The notes: a model not told the origin generated them from the letters alone. A stretch of DNA of 64,000 nt from Thysanoteuthis rhombus (GCA_963457665.1 OY735202.1:76942142-77006141), one strand, 5' to 3'. Shown: positions 1-11,362, counted from the first letter of the stretch. Numbers and translations are program-made.

Positions 1-147
1 TAATAAAAACTTGTGTGACCAAGGTCTTTTGGTAACATGCCATATCAGAATGATCAATTAAAAAAATGGAAATGGGGGTGACCAATGGATAAATCTCTTC
101 TCACACTTTTTGTTGGGTGGTGATCATTAAAAACGTCCTTATTAAAA
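1..147 (-). mobile_element. MITE-A copy 1, first part
   Basis: This is the right half of a MITE-A element read in reverse. It carries the family landmarks in order: TGACCAAGGTCTTTTGG, a GATCAATTAAAAAA block, the TGACCAATGGATAA block and TTGTTGGGTGGTGATCA. It begins before the window edge and breaks off in an A-rich run, after which mariner transposase sequence starts. The remainder of the element resumes at 834. Confidence 0.8.
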
Positions 148-162
148 AAAAAAAAAAAAAAA

Positions 163-833
163 ATGAGGTCGCCAGAGGTAATATGGATTTTGTCAGGGTA
201 ACAGTGCAACAACAGTCACTAAAAGGATTTGCAGTGTTAATATAAATGCACTAGATGATTGTAAATGCCGGTCAGTCAAGCTGGATGATGACCTGTTATG
301 CTGAGTTGTTGAAGCAGAACCTTGTCGAACCATTGTAGAAATATCAGAAAAATTCGATTCAGTGGAGTTTACTGCTCAAGAGGATCTTCAATAGATTGGA
401 AAGGTCAATAGAAAAAGAGTTTGAGGTCCCACACAAAGTAGCAGTTCAAAAGAGAGCCCAACATTCACCAATCTGCAACATTTTACTGACCAAACAGGAA
501 AAGAACTGTTTCTCCATGGAATTGTTATTGGGAGTGAGAAATAGATTTAGAAAGCATATAAACCAATAACTCTCCCCAGGTCAGACAGCAGTTCCTATGC
601 CAGAATCAGCTCTACACTCGAAAAAAAGGTTTTGCAGTGTACTTAGTGGAATATCACTGGCGGAGTCTACTTTGAGATATCAGAACAAGGTCAGACTGTC
701 ACAGTTGATATCTACTGTCAACAATTGGAACGTCTGGACCAAGCTTTAACAATAAAACATCCAACGTTGGTCAATATTCTGCAGCAAGATAATGCCAGAC
801 TACATCCAGCAACAAAGACTCAGGAGAAGATCA
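163..833 (+). pseudogene. Decayed mariner-family transposase, truncated
   Basis: This is a relic of a Tc1/mariner-superfamily cut-and-paste transposase. Reading across several frames and stops, the mariner order is visible: a QGNSATTVTKRICS stretch of the N-terminal helix-turn-helix region near 210-260, VKLDDDLL near 275-300, PCRTIVEIS near 320-350, EQGQTVTVDIYCQQLERLDQAL near 685-750 split over two frames, then the QQDNARLHP motif near 780-810, which contains the second catalytic aspartate. The final SPD catalytic segment is absent because the copy is cut at about 830 and joined to the rest of MITE-A copy 1. Intact mariner transposases are about 340 residues; this one has in-frame stops and frameshifts and cannot be functional. 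No terminal inverted repeats were recognised. Family assignment rests on motif recognition, not a search. Confidence 0.85.
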
Positions 834-1068
834 GGGACCAATCTAGCATTAACTTACACTGGAAATTGAACACCCCCATCCCTTACTGGAATCCCATTGA
901 TAGGAGGAATTTTCATAGAACAAAAACATTTTTTTCTAGACATTATAAGTATATGTTCAAGTTTACAGCCCTCTGGCTCCATTGGTGCAACCTGTACAAG
1001 GAACTTGTATATAGATAGTCAGCCAGATCCACTTCAAAACCAAAGAAAACTATTTTAGTGGTTTCTAA
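834..1068 (-). mobile_element. MITE-A copy 1, second part
   Basis: The left half of the MITE-A element resumes here with GGGACCAATCTAGCATTAA, then the TTTTTTCTAGACATTAT block, the AGCCCTCTGGCTCCATTGGTG block, AGTCAGCCAGA and the terminal GGTTTCTAA. About 50 bp of the family consensus is missing between this piece and 1-147, so the join with mariner is not a clean insertion. Confidence 0.85.
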
Positions 1069-1429
1069 TATGCAATGTAGAACCTTTATCGTAAACCATG
1101 GCTAGATGGAAGCTACTAAGCCACATTTTTAGACATCAACATCAACCCCCATCAGAAACAAAGCCCTAAACAATGTACTTCAAACATTAATTAGAAATGG
1201 GGAGATACAGAAGAAGGCCAACAACGCTGCCAGTAATACCAGAAGATCTTCAATCCCTCATTAAAAAAAACAAAGATAATGAACACTGAAAACCTTCAAC
1301 TCTCAAATTCATGGACCACTACATACCGTTCTTATTGACAGAGGAACTCTTTTGTGAATAGATTGGAAGAAAAAAAAAAAAGATCTATTCTATGAATAGA
1401 ATGAGAAAATCTTTTTAGATAAGTTAATA

Positions 1430-1460
1430 GGGAAGTAACTTTAATCTACAGTTACTTCCC
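1430..1460. repeat. Short perfect palindrome of GGGAAGTAACT
   Basis: GGGAAGTAACT at 1430-1440 faces AGTTACTTCCC at 1450-1460, giving an 11-bp perfect stem with a 9-nt spacer. The same GGGAAGTAAC word recurs at about 5790 and 10240, and a related GGGAGATAACT word recurs in the 35-kb array. Confidence 0.7.
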
Positions 1461-1762
1461 TTGATATAAAAATGAAAATGTTTTATATGGATTCAAGAGT
1501 CAATTAAATTAAATTACAAAAATGTTAGAGTTAGCATTTTCCTTCTTGTAGCCACAAAAACTGTCAGAGTCCTGGACAGAAAGGGAGAAAAGGTTGTGAA
1601 TGAGGCAAATATGGAACAGGTGTCTATAATGAATAAAAATTACCAAGTGTAAAAGGTTGAATGATACTGCTTTTATTTTTTATTATCTTAGGATCAGTTA
1701 AAGCATTGTTTTTTCTCTTTTCTTTTCATATTGATCAAACATTAACAAGTTCAAGCTGCTAC

Positions 1763-1840
1763 AGGTGGCTGAGTGGATTCATCTACCGGATCATAGATAA
1801 TCTGGTACACACAAACCTGCATTCAATTCTCACCTTTTAT
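1763..1840 (+). repeat. tRNA-like SINE head remnant
   Basis: TGGCTGAGTGGATTCA matches a pol III A box, and TGCATTCAATTCTC about 50 bp downstream resembles a B box, as in tRNA-derived SINEs with a Leu/Ser-type head. The cloverleaf is badly eroded and no SINE body was matched elsewhere in the window, so this is a weak call. Confidence 0.35.
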
Positions 1841-2343
1841 ACAATACTAGCAGAGTACCAGTCAAAAATGAAGGAATTATTTATGCATGGATAAAGTGGA
1901 TAAATTATACACGAATACATTTTAGTATAAACATATTTATTGCAAACAGAAGAATGCAAGCCTCAAACAAAATTTATTTTTCAGATTTTTTTGCAACTAT
2001 TTATGATTTTAGCCTTTTATTAATTTAAAACTATCAGCCAGCAAAATTGAATCAAAGAAAAAAAAAAGATATGAGAAAAAACATCAGTTCTATTCCTGAA
2101 AAATCCAAACGCCTTGGTTTAATGTCCTACCCCAAATACATCAGTGGTGGTTGTAGAAGTGATGTAGATGCAAGCTCATAGACACTTGGCTGTTTATCCC
2201 AACAAATGCAAACACACTGACAAGCTTTCATTTACCGCCATTCTGTTTGCTTTAGCATGACAGAAACCAACAAACAAAAAAGTTTTTGTATAATAAAATT
2301 TTTAGAGAAAGTTCTGCACGAGATGTACAACCTCTACTTATTA

Positions 2344-2422
2344 TTAGAAACTGTCAACCAAAACTGTCACAAAAACTGTGAAAAGAAGTTTCTTCAGTTT
2401 TTAGGATGATCTGGTTGGTCCC
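2344..2422 (+). mobile_element. MITE-A copy 2, left-end fragment
   Basis: It starts with the family left end TTAGAAACTGTCAACC, followed by AACTGTCAC, TTTCTTCAGTTTTT and a decayed GGTCTGGCTGGC box. It is truncated after about 80 bp. It lies only 100 bp from copy 3, which is in the opposite orientation. Confidence 0.8.
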
Positions 2423-2517
2423 AACTCCCACACACAGACATTTAATAAACAATCAAAATTGACACCACCATGACAGAAAATACACTTTCAAGCTTTTTTA
2501 TATAAATAAAATAAACA

Positions 2518-2848
2518 GTTAGTCACTCAAAAGAAACTGTCCTGTAACCAACATCTTTTGGCAGCATGCTGTGTAGGAGGTGACCAATGGATAAGTTACT
2601 CCTCTCGCCCTTCGTTGGGTGGTGAGCACAAAAAAGTGCAAGCACTGCTGAACACAACCTAAGTGACCAATTTAGCAGAAACTTACATTGTAACTTGATC
2701 CTTCCCACTGAAAACTTATTTTGGAGGGGGTATCATAATGCAGCAAGCACAGTGCAGCAAGTACACATCACACATAAATGCACAGCCAGCCAGAACCACT
2801 TAAAAACTGAAGAAACCTATATTGACAGCTTTTGTTGATGGTTTCTAA
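2518..2848 (-). mobile_element. MITE-A copy 3
   Basis: This copy is nearly complete end to end: right-terminal TTAGTCACTCAAAAGAAAC, the AACATCTTTTGGCAGCATGC block, CCAATTTAGCAGAAACTTA, and the closing GGTTTCTAA. The central TTTTTCTAGACATAAT block is replaced by unrelated sequence, so the copy is internally rearranged. Confidence 0.85.
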
Positions 2849-3418
2849 CAACTGGTGATTCCACCCATTCTCTTACATACATTGTTACGTTGGTCCTTGA
2901 TATTTACAAAGCTCAGCGTAATACATCACAAGGCCACAACTATTGTCTCTAACTTTGAAAAAAGTCATTAACATTCCAACTTTGGTTCGGACGATCAAAT
3001 CTCTTACCTTTTATTGAGGTTATTAAAAACAACTTTTCAGTTGTTCCAATCTTCAACTCTCATCAGGTGTTAAATCCAAAAATAAGAAAAGGTAAATCTT
3101 TCATCTCCTCTCGAAGGAACCGGGAAAAGCTATTTTCCACTCACTTGATGAAAAGCCGTGATTATTATTCTACTATACAAGTACATCACAAAGCCACAAG
3201 CCTCAGCCACCCAATGAGGATGTAACAGAACTCACAACAGTACTAACAGTCTACTAGGCTTACTAACTATCGCTTCACAGTGAGGCACCAATATCAGTAC
3301 ATACTAATAAACATACCGAATAGTAAATACTGAAGCTTTGCGAATGTAAGCAAGTGAGTGTCTGTATGCACCAAGGAGCTGATATGCCTTGTTATCTATT
3401 TATGGTACTGTTAGATAA

Positions 3419-3446
3419 ATATATACACACACACACATATACACAA
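3419..3446 (+). repeat. (CA)n microsatellite
   Basis: This is a short ATATACACACACACACATATACACA dinucleotide tract written here only by its units: CA repeats flanked by TA steps. Confidence 0.8.
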
Positions 3447-3592
3447 AACCAAACATTGACAGACTCTCCAAATCAGTTATTCATATTATTTGATATTCAA
3501 ACCACAGAAGCAACTCCATCGCAAAGCCCTAGACGCTACATGTTGTTTTCAGGGTTGCCAGATGCTCGGAGACGTATCCGGCCAAAAACACG

Positions 3593-3642
3593 CAAAAAAA
3601 AAAAAAATAAATAAATAAATAAATAAATTTAAAAAAAAAAAA
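3593..3642 (+). repeat. Poly(A) with (AAAT)n core
   Basis: Two A-runs flank about six AAAT units. It could be the tail of a retroposed sequence, but no body was recognised upstream. Confidence 0.8.
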
Positions 3643-3833
3643 TGGGACATCTGCCAAAATCGTTCATAAAACATTGCACTACTGCAGTACACATTAAAAA
3701 AAAAGAGAATTTAGTAAAAATACTCTTGCAACATGAATCAATTCAATCAATCCCATATTTTAAAGTAGGGAGCCCCGAACTACTTAAAATATCAACTTCA
3801 CCATGCAGTCCTTGATCCCACATCAAATCCAAG

Positions 3834-4120
3834 TGAATTTTAAAAAAAACAAGCATAAAGGCTGCTGGACACAAACGAAGGAACCAATTTAGCGGAAACT
3901 TACACTGCAAATTGAAACCCCAACTAGAAACTGTTTATGGTGGAAATTTCAAAAAAAAAAAAAAAATTTTTTTTTCTAGACATAAGGACTAAATGTTTGA
4001 ATTTTCAGCCTTCTTGCTCCATTGGTGCGGCTCGTAGGTGTAATTCATGTATACATAGCCAGCTAAATCAACCTAAAAACGGAAGAAGTTTTTGCAACAG
4101 TTTTTGTTGACGGTTTCTTA
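3834..4120 (-). mobile_element. MITE-A copy 4, lacking its right end
   Basis: It contains GGAACCAATTTAGCGGAAAC, TTTTTCTAGACATAAGG, the GCTCCATTGGTGCGGC block and the terminal CGGTTTCTTA. The right 150 bp of the family are missing. An expanded A/T run occupies the middle. Confidence 0.85.
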
Positions 4121-5004
4121 TAAGTAGACGTGCAATTTCAAACATGGTTTGGGGTCACTGCATTTGTTCCATGTTATTTATCAATTAAAAGAATAGGAAA
4201 ATTAAATAATGCCAAACCGAAAAGTTCATGGCCAAATGCTTCTCAAAAAGGTCAAATTTGGCCATAAAATGGCCACCCTGGTTATTCACCAAACCAGAAC
4301 TTTGTTTTTTCATTCAGAAATGTTGGTCATATCAGTCATGCGGGGAATCAATTGTATCTTGGCTCATGTTAAAAGTACAAACCAACTTACACTTCTATTC
4401 ACAAAAACATATTTATCTTTATTATTTGATAAATTGTTATAACATTTAAAAAGGCCATAATGCATTTACCTGAGTTACTGTGAATTCTGAGAGGTTTCTC
4501 CACATTCTCTTACTACCATACAGGTTCTATTAAAAAGTGACTGAACTCGTTCAAGTGGGAGGGTCCAGTGTTACAGACAGACAAACAGACAGAACAAAAT
4601 CCCACTGTTCATTATGTCGATAGATTTTGCACTGAAATGTGTAAATGAGTTTTTTCTTCCGAAATTCATTGAAGTTTTGTAAAATAGCAGAAGAAATAAA
4701 CACAAATATTCCAGTGCATATTAAAATAGTATCTATGTTTTTAAAAACAACTGAAAATTGTTTGAGTAATGCCAGAAATTATCCAGTCCTGTTGGCACTT
4801 CCCTTTCAAGCATTAGGAATTGACTCTCACCAAAGCCCTCCCAGTGCAATGGGGGTGCAAGCTGGGGAAGGACCTACAGGAATTACACATTCAGCATTCA
4901 TTTCTGAGGCCAAAAATTTTTCTGAAACAAAAATGACCAATAGAAAGCCCTATTTTAACACTCAAAAATAAATTAAATTTCTTGAATAGTGGGCATAGAT
5001 TCTC
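4121..5004. other. No gene seen
   Basis: There are open frames of up to about 100 codons at 4209-4971, but they lie in unremarkable AT-rich DNA with no convincing splice sites or recognisable protein motif. Confidence 0.4.
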
Positions 5005-5180
5005 TGCAGGGAGGGAGGGGGCGGATGCCCACCCTTTGGATCAGGCCTTCTCAACGGGGGGGGGGGGCAGATTTGAAAGTTGTAACCTTATAAACGCCGA
5101 GGATGAAAGGGTCACTATGAACAGTGAAAGATTAGGAACTCCTTAGTCCCACACCAGGCAACCAACATCCGCATATATCC
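5005..5180 (+). repeat. Interspersed repeat family E, copy 1
   Basis: The stretch ending GAACTCCTTAGTCCCACACC and CAACCAACATCCGCATATAT matches 16619-16822, including GGTCACTATGAA and CAGATTAG words, with about the same spacing. It includes a poly-G run at 5056-5067. The element class is unknown. Confidence 0.65.
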
Positions 5181-5360
5181 TTTGTCGTTGGGGGGGATAT
5201 TTTTTAATTTTTACACATTTTTTCCATATTTACTATTTTCAACATTCTGTAAATTTTACACATTACATTAATGGAATAAGAAGAGAGGATAAAAAAATCC
5301 GTAAGTCAGACCATAGATGTGTAATTTCTTTTCTTGTGTGAAGATCTAGCGATTTTCAAG

Positions 5361-5460
5361 CTTACACCTAAAATTGAGTTAAAAAACATCTCGAAACATC
5401 TATAGTTCACATATATGAATCTAAAATCTAGAAAATATATAACACATTAATAAATTGAGT
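5361..5460 (+). repeat. Short interspersed repeat related to 56337-56412
   Basis: Both places share the order AAAATTGAGTTAAAAAACATCT and GAAACATCTA (written as two words here), followed by ATCTA-rich inverted words. The copies are short and the family is unassigned. Confidence 0.5.
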
Positions 5461-5499
5461 GTGACTTTGTGAACATGTACTTCTATCAAAATATCAATT

Positions 5500-5690
5500 A
5501 AATGAAAAATATTACTTATCCTATTCAAATAAATTAAGATAAAATACTTATTTTATTGATATTAATTGAATAAAAATATTCCTTATTTTATGAGTATAAG
5601 TTGAACACAAATATCACTTATTTTGTTACAATGAATTAAAATAAAAATACCAATCGTTTTACTAAAAATTAAACAAAAATATAACCTTTT
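5500..5690 (+). repeat. About 34-bp AT-rich minisatellite, five units
   Basis: Starts resembling AAAATAYTACTTATTTTA recur near 5505, 5541, 5574, 5609, 5643 and 5675, giving a period of 33 to 36 bp. Units are degenerate. Confidence 0.7.
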
Positions 5691-6921
5691 CATTTTTTTC
5701 AATCTAATTAGCGATTTCTGACATCTAGTGCAACTAAAAACACGTAAATTTAGATTAAAAACATCTAATTAAATTGGCAACACAGAGCAAGGGAAGTAAC
5801 TAACATTTCGGTGTGTCAGCCAGTGATTGCAATGGCCGCTGTATATGGTAGTACACTTAAAATAAGAAAGAAAAAGTACATAATCTGGGGTAAAGCACAC
5901 TTCGTTTTTACACGAGACACCCAGAAATGAATTCACGTGTTTATCGACCTTATAGAAATAGACTGGAATGTAGGCTAATTCGATGCAGAGACGATATGAC
6001 ACAATACACACGAGCTTTAAAAAGAGAGAAAGTTCACATAGATTGTCCTCCCTAATAGCCTATTCAAATAAGCCAGAATAGCAGTAGCAAAGGCTCAAGC
6101 CTTTTCTAACAAAGGATTTATTAAGCACTTACTCGAATATGTTTTTGAAACGAGGGAAAGTAAGTTATTCAAAATATTTTTGTTTAAAATCGAATTGATG
6201 GCTATTATTGGCTGAACATGGGTTGACGGAAGAAGTACTCGGGAATGTTCAATTTTAATTTCAACAGCCTTTCGGTTGGCTATCAAATGGCTACCCCAAT
6301 TGTAAATGATGAAGTCCCATACACTCGCTTACTCTACGCTAAAAACGACGCATAAAAGTTGTCCGTTTATTTTTCTTGTTTTTGTTTTTTGTTGGTTTTT
6401 TTTTTTACATCGAGAGAGCGTGTGAGTGGAAATTTCCTATAAGAAAAACTGGAGTTGATGCATAAATTATATTGAGTTATCAACACACTCGCCCACTCGA
6501 CGTTGAAAATGGCGCATAAATGTGGTGCGACATTTCTAACAGAGTGAGCGTGTGGTGTAGAACTAGACAATTTATAATCAGGGTAGCCATTTTATAGCCA
6601 CTTACAATCAGGTAGCCATTTTGTAGCCAACGAAAAAGCTGATACAATTAAATAAAAATTAAGAGTGAACATTATCAAAGGATTCTTTTTTCTTTCTGAA
6701 AATTCCGACAGAAAAAGAAATCTATAAGGCCGGTGGTTGGACAGAAAACAACAAAGGAACATCGGTGTGTGATGGGTCATTTGGGAAAGAAGAGAGGCGA
6801 GACGAGGTAGTCATAACACACAGCTGACTGATTATTCGAATGTTAAGGTCAGTCTTAAACTGTTGAACTGTCGCCCGAGAAGGGTGAATGAAATGATTTT
6901 GCGGGTCAATGAATCTCAAAA
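5691..6921. other. No gene seen; diverged local repeats
   Basis: Short words repeat within this stretch: GGTAGCCATTTTRTAGCCA occurs twice near 6583-6630, and ACTCGCYYACTCKACG-like words near 6325 and 6489 face an inverted AGAGTGAGCGTGTGGTG near 6541. The arrangement suggests an old inverted-repeat element. No exon is supported. Confidence 0.4.
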
Positions 6922-6973
6922 AAAAGATGAATGAAGGGGGCATGAAATATGAACGGCTTAATTTACACACACA

Positions 6974-7058
<85 letters not shown>

Positions 7059-7090
7059 AAATTATTTCATGTCCCCTTCATTCATCTTTT
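6922..7090. repeat. Palindrome with (TA)n core
   Basis: The left arm AAAGATGAATGAAGG...GGCATGAAAT...TTTACACACAC is mirrored on the right by GTGTGTGTAAATTATTTCAT, then CCTTCATTCATCTTT. Between the arms lie (TA)n and (TG)n runs at 6964-7058. The arms are about 40 bp with a few mismatches, so single strands could fold into a long hairpin. The frames on both strands across it are translations of the repeat. Confidence 0.8.
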
Positions 7091-9255
7091 ATATTATATT
7101 ATATATTATACTATACTAAATAATACTAGGTCTCACACACCTGACCCTGCTACATGCATAGAGTAACTTGAGGATGAAGTGAGGGAATTGTGGTCTGCCA
7201 CTGCCCCACCCTCTGGCCGGCAAGGGAGGCTCCAGAAAAAAAGGAGAGAGAAGAAAATCTTGAAATAAGATCAATGAATGGGAAAATTTTTTAAAAATCA
7301 GAGTGAAATTCTAATTTATTCCGCAATATAGAATTATGCATACCATATTATAAGCCTTAGTTTTCCAGATCTTTACGCAGTTTGGTGCACGATATATAAT
7401 TTGATTAAAATAAAGTAGTGCCCTTACGCTAGGTATGGCTTCAGCTGTCCATGCTTGGGCTCCTACTTATAACTTATTCGGCCCTGGTTTGCAATATGCA
7501 GACTTACAGGCGGCAAGCACTTCACCATGCTTTATATAATTTAAAAAAAAAATATTTCAAGTGTCCGTTAAAATAAGAGAAATAGAAACTAATCCTACTG
7601 TTTTCGTGATTTTCAATAAAACGCCATTTTTACGCATGCGTATTTCGATTGTTCTTCATTTCTATTTATTACTTATTTGAGAAAACAATGTAATAGACAC
7701 TATCTGAACATGGGAGGGTTATCGATGTTTTTGGAAGTACTAAATAAATGGTTCACTCTTAAACGTAAACTCTCGTTCTACCGGCACGTTTGTTTTTCTA
7801 TCCTTGCATTATCATCGTCGGAGATACTTCCTTCCCGACCAGAGAAAATAGAAAAGTAGATAATTAGCTTGTCGTATTTCTTGATTAGTATGCCGTTTTT
7901 TGTGTGTATGTTCTTTTGAACATACCACTTATAATAGCAAATTCGTTTACACCACTGAACCGAGCATGATGTGCAAGTTGTTGGGCCTGTTGGAACACTG
8001 GAGATTTAATCTGTATAAATTCGACAGTTTGAATCTGAAGTAGAGGCTATATTCGATGCATCAGTGAAAGAGATTTTATTTTCAAACATAACCACCTCGT
8101 TGTGATTTTGGGCAAACAGTCTGGATGGCTTTTCCGAGTTCATTCAATCACGAGAAGGTGATTTACTACGTCGTCTTACTAAAAATTATATCATCACTGC
8201 GATGATGACGACGACTGCTAAGCAGTGTAACTGCGAAGAAGAGGGAAAATGGATAACAGAAAAAACGAAGTCTATGAATCCCTTTTCAAAAGGAAGGGGG
8301 CCTGTGGTCACATATTTCTAAAAACGAAGGTCTCTAATTTCATTTAAGAGTGATATAATAAGAACATACTCGCTTATAATTTATATAAAGCGCACGTGTC
8401 CAGGGCATATGCATTAACATTATTGCACACTCACATTCCCATACAAAGCAAAAGCTTCCCCACTCTCATCTCTTCTCTATTCTTTTCATTGCGAAGAAAG
8501 AAATAAAAATATGATTTCAGGAATTAAATGGAACGTTTTCGGAGTTAAAACGTGTCGCTTTAAAACTCCAGTTCTGCAAAAATGGGTCTGCAGCTAAGGA
8601 CCTTCCGGACTACCAAATACAGACGTGCTTATTTCGATGCATATAATATAATCTGTATTTTGGGAATTGTATATATAGCGAGATGCTAATGAGGTTGTGA
8701 AGCGAAAAGTGTTACGAGAAGTATGGAAGACCAAAAGTGTTACAATGATCAAGAGCAAATAACATGGTTTAAGCTGAAGGAAGAAAGGATCGAAATATAA
8801 TTAACTCTCGTTCTAACGGCACTATTTAATGAAACGCACGTTCTAAAGGCACGTTGGTTTTTATATTCTTGCAAGGCTAGGTTCATTCATTATATTTGTA
8901 CACTTGAAAGCCGTACGTGGGACATTGGGTTGATGAAGAAAGAGTAATAAAGATTCATGTTTGTCTGTACTTTTCGGATTCTCATAATTGGTACACTTTG
9001 TGTAAAATCTGCCCATTATAACGGCAAGTCCGTGACAGCTACACTCACAAATCCCCGCGGGTGCTGAGACAACTTTGTCTATGCAAATGGGCAATTTATT
9101 CACTACTAAATAGTAAATAGACACGCAAATTCAAAAAATTAGATACATCGATAAAAGAAATTGACAATTGTTACCTTTGCCGTTTAAAAATGGCCACTGA
9201 TCCAGCCATAGAATTACTAACACTGATGAAGAATCTTGAATCAAAGTACTTAACG
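7091..9255. other. No gene seen; a diverged repeat pair
   Basis: Segments 7754-7960 and 8799-9045 are diverged copies of each other: both have CTCTCGTTCTAMCGGCAC, then CACGTTKGTTTTT and TTGCA, then an ATTATAAYRGCAARTYCG word further on. Neither carries a supportable reading frame. Confidence 0.45.
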
Positions 9256-9285
9256 CTAACCCTAATCCTAAATACTAACCCTAAC
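9256..9285 (+). repeat. Short degenerate telomere-like tract
   Basis: CTAACCCTAATCCTAAATAC followed by TAACCCTAAC resembles five imperfect CCCTAA units. It is too short and degenerate to be more than a possible interstitial relic. Confidence 0.4.
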
Positions 9286-9339
9286 ACGAACAGTGACCAT
9301 TTTAGAAACGGGAAAAGTAATAGTTGTCATACAATTTAG

Positions 9340-9497
9340 GTCGTGGAGAAATTGATTCAGAAATTATTTCGGTCAGTCATGGTCTAAACAGCATTAAACA
9401 AGACGCAGCGTCTCCAGAAAGGGTCCCTCTAACGATGGTGTACGTGGGACTAAGGGCCAAGGCTGTGATCGAAAACGCCTCACGAACATACTGGAGG
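9340..9497 (+). CDS. Candidate internal exon, unknown protein
   Basis: This 158-bp stretch is open in one frame for 52 codons (peptide begins RGEIDSEIISVSHGLNSIKQ and ends NASRTYWR) with mixed codons, unlike the low-complexity frames around it. It is preceded by a TAG that could act as an acceptor, though the pyrimidine tract is weak, and is followed directly by GTAATT as a mediocre donor. Reading would enter with two leading bases and leave in phase 0. No family is recognised. It could equally be an eroded transposon frame. Confidence 0.22.
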
Positions 9498-10229
9498 GTA
9501 ATTTAGGTGTCAAGAGGGAAAAGGCTTACCTTCGCTTAAAACGGAGTCGTATTAGGGCTCAATCTTGATTACACAACATCATTAATTCCTAATTACATAA
9601 TTCTATTAATTTTTAATTTTACTAGAGATTGCATTACAACTACTGTTCAATTCATTAACTTAGAGAGGTATAAGAGCGAATAGGTAAGTAGCTCTATGAG
9701 ATGAGGTTCTTTTTGTCACGTGATATATGATTCCTTTTTTTTATATAGTGAAGGGAATATCAAATTTTCTGAGCTGTCAAGGAAGGGAACGGACGGACCC
9801 AGAGTCTCCCATAACTTGGGATTTCATCACATCTAAATCTAGATCAGAATTTCAGATCAACTTTTTTTTTTCAAGTCGCTATTTCATTTCATCGTTACAT
9901 TTTAACGCATTTGGACCCAGGAAATATCTTTGAAACGCGTTTAGTTTTTCGAAAGTGCTTTTTAGTTTAAGGAATAGGATGCATCTGACAAAATTTTTAA
10001 AAATTTCGAATAAGTATTCCTCTTATTTGTATTTGTTTTTCTTCTTTGTCGTTAAAGGGTTAATGTCAGACAAATCTATGGCACAGCTATTTCACAAATA
10101 ATTCAATTATTTTAGCGAGCGTGCATTTGTAAAAGTAGCAGCACCTTACACGGGATCCTCGAAATATGCAATAGTATAAGGCCTTGCATCATGTCTCGCA
10201 CTCAGAGAGTGCATACCTCTGTGAACGCC
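9498..10229. other. No gene seen
   Basis: This is AT-rich DNA with a few TATA-like and GT-rich words. A good-looking GTAAGT donor at 9682 has no open frame upstream of it. Confidence 0.4.
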
Positions 10230-10720
10230 ATTACCAAGGGAAGTAATTCTGCATGGATCCCTCAAAAATTCAATCACTTTTCCACATCGACCCTTCCACA
10301 AAATTTCATAGAAAGTCATAGAGAACTTTTGGAGAAACCGTGTGGAGAGACACGAATTGTTGGAGATATTATGTAGTTTGGATACATAAATATGCCGTAG
10401 GGATGTTAATTTGCATGGATTCACAAAAAAATTGAATCATTTCTCCCTTAACCTATTGTCTACACTTCCACAAAATTTCATCGAAATTCATTGAGAACTT
10501 CTGGCGATAATTGAGTGGGCAGACATGAGTGTATACATGAATGTAGGGATAAAGAACGGAAAATCCTGGATCAACCCCGGAAATCAACCAATTATCTTTT
10601 CATCCTGATACTAACCCTTCTACAAAATGTCATCGAAATTCATTGAGCATTTTCAGAGAGATCTCGTAGACATACGAGAGGACGCGATCAAATACAAAGA
10701 GGAACCTCCACAACTTCGTA
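10230..10720 (-). repeat. Interspersed repeat family D, about three tandem units
   Basis: Units start near 10250, 10411 and 10563 with TGGATYCMYC, then AATTCAATCAYTT, CTTCCACAAAATTTCATNGA and TTCATTGAGAACTTYTGG. The period is about 155 bp. The same unit occurs in reverse orientation at 45080-45330 and 55480-55735, where GTCCACTCTTCC and a TATTGTGTGG word are kept. It behaves as a repeat that amplifies in short tandem groups. Confidence 0.7.
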
Positions 10721-10802
10721 GGCAGAGGCTAATGAATAAATACCCACGACACGAAAAATATCATGATTTATAATCGACTCATTTATTTATTTAATAAATT
10801 CC

Positions 10803-11039
10803 TTAGATATCTAATATCAATGATTTATTATCATTGAACGGACAGTTCCCGTCCCACAAAGGCATCCCACTTAAGCCATCGACCGCCGTCTCAACTTGCC
10901 CCACGAGATCTTGCATTAGACGCACAAAATGAAATAAATTAATCGTGTGGTTGATGTCAAAGTCTCCAGAACCATCTTTTGCACACAATATTAGAGAAAT
11001 CATAGAAGTGTCTTTGAAGTTTACTAAGCTCATTATCAT
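10803..11039 (-). CDS. Small ORF of unknown origin (low confidence)
   Basis: A 78-codon frame starts with an ATG and has unusually mixed composition for this window; a central part reads LVGQVETAVDGLSGMPLWDG. There is no signal peptide, no recognised domain and no clear splice site at either end. It could be a coding exon, a relic of a transposon or chance. It sits 80 bp beyond the family D units. Confidence 0.2.
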   Translation of the reverse strand: MIMSLVNFKDTSMISLILCAKDGSGDFDINHTINLFHFVRLMQDLVGQVETAVDGLSGMPLWDGNCPFNDNKSLILDI

Positions 11040-11362
11040 TAATGTAATCAGTCGATTGTAGTACGTAGTTTCTAAGCTGCGAAGGGGGGTTCAAGATGCA
11101 AGGAAAATTGGTTCCATATCAACACACAGAAAGGGCCCGTAACAAGAGATGGAGGTCAAGGGGCCTCCCCACATCTTTTGTAGATAAAAAAAAAAAAGAA
11201 ATAAGAATAAATTCCACATAGTGATTTTGATATGTTTTTATGCCAAAATTAAACTACTGAAAATGATATCTTATACCATGCTAGGAAATTCGAAATTTTT
11301 CGGGGGTTTGTCCCTGGGGCCCCAGCTCGATTTGGTTTGGTTACTCCTTGCCCCCCCCCATT
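11040..11362. other. No gene seen
   Basis: Mixed AT-rich sequence. A GGGGGTTTGTCCCTGGGGCC word near 11300 may be the decayed head of the SINE that follows. Confidence 0.35.

Larger units (their letters stand above)
1069..2343. other. No gene seen; short palindrome and a tRNA-like patch inside
   Basis: Apart from the hairpin at 1430-1460 and the tRNA-like segment at 1763-1840, this stretch shows only A/T-rich sequence. Some open frames are present but lack codon or splice support. Confidence 0.5.
2849..3833. other. No gene seen; microsatellites near the right side
   Basis: This is unique-looking AT-rich DNA. A GGGTTGCCAG word at 3551 resembles one end of the GTTGCCAAC element at 27.75 kb. 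No exon with supporting splice sites was found. Confidence 0.45.

Noticed and set aside
1476-1650. About 57-codon open frame ending KNYQV before a GT-AG-like pair
   Set aside because: No start codon, implied intron of about 100 bp is out of keeping with the window, and no recognisable motif.
9256-9285. Telomere or interstitial telomere array
   Set aside because: Only about five degenerate CCCTAA-like units; too short to call.
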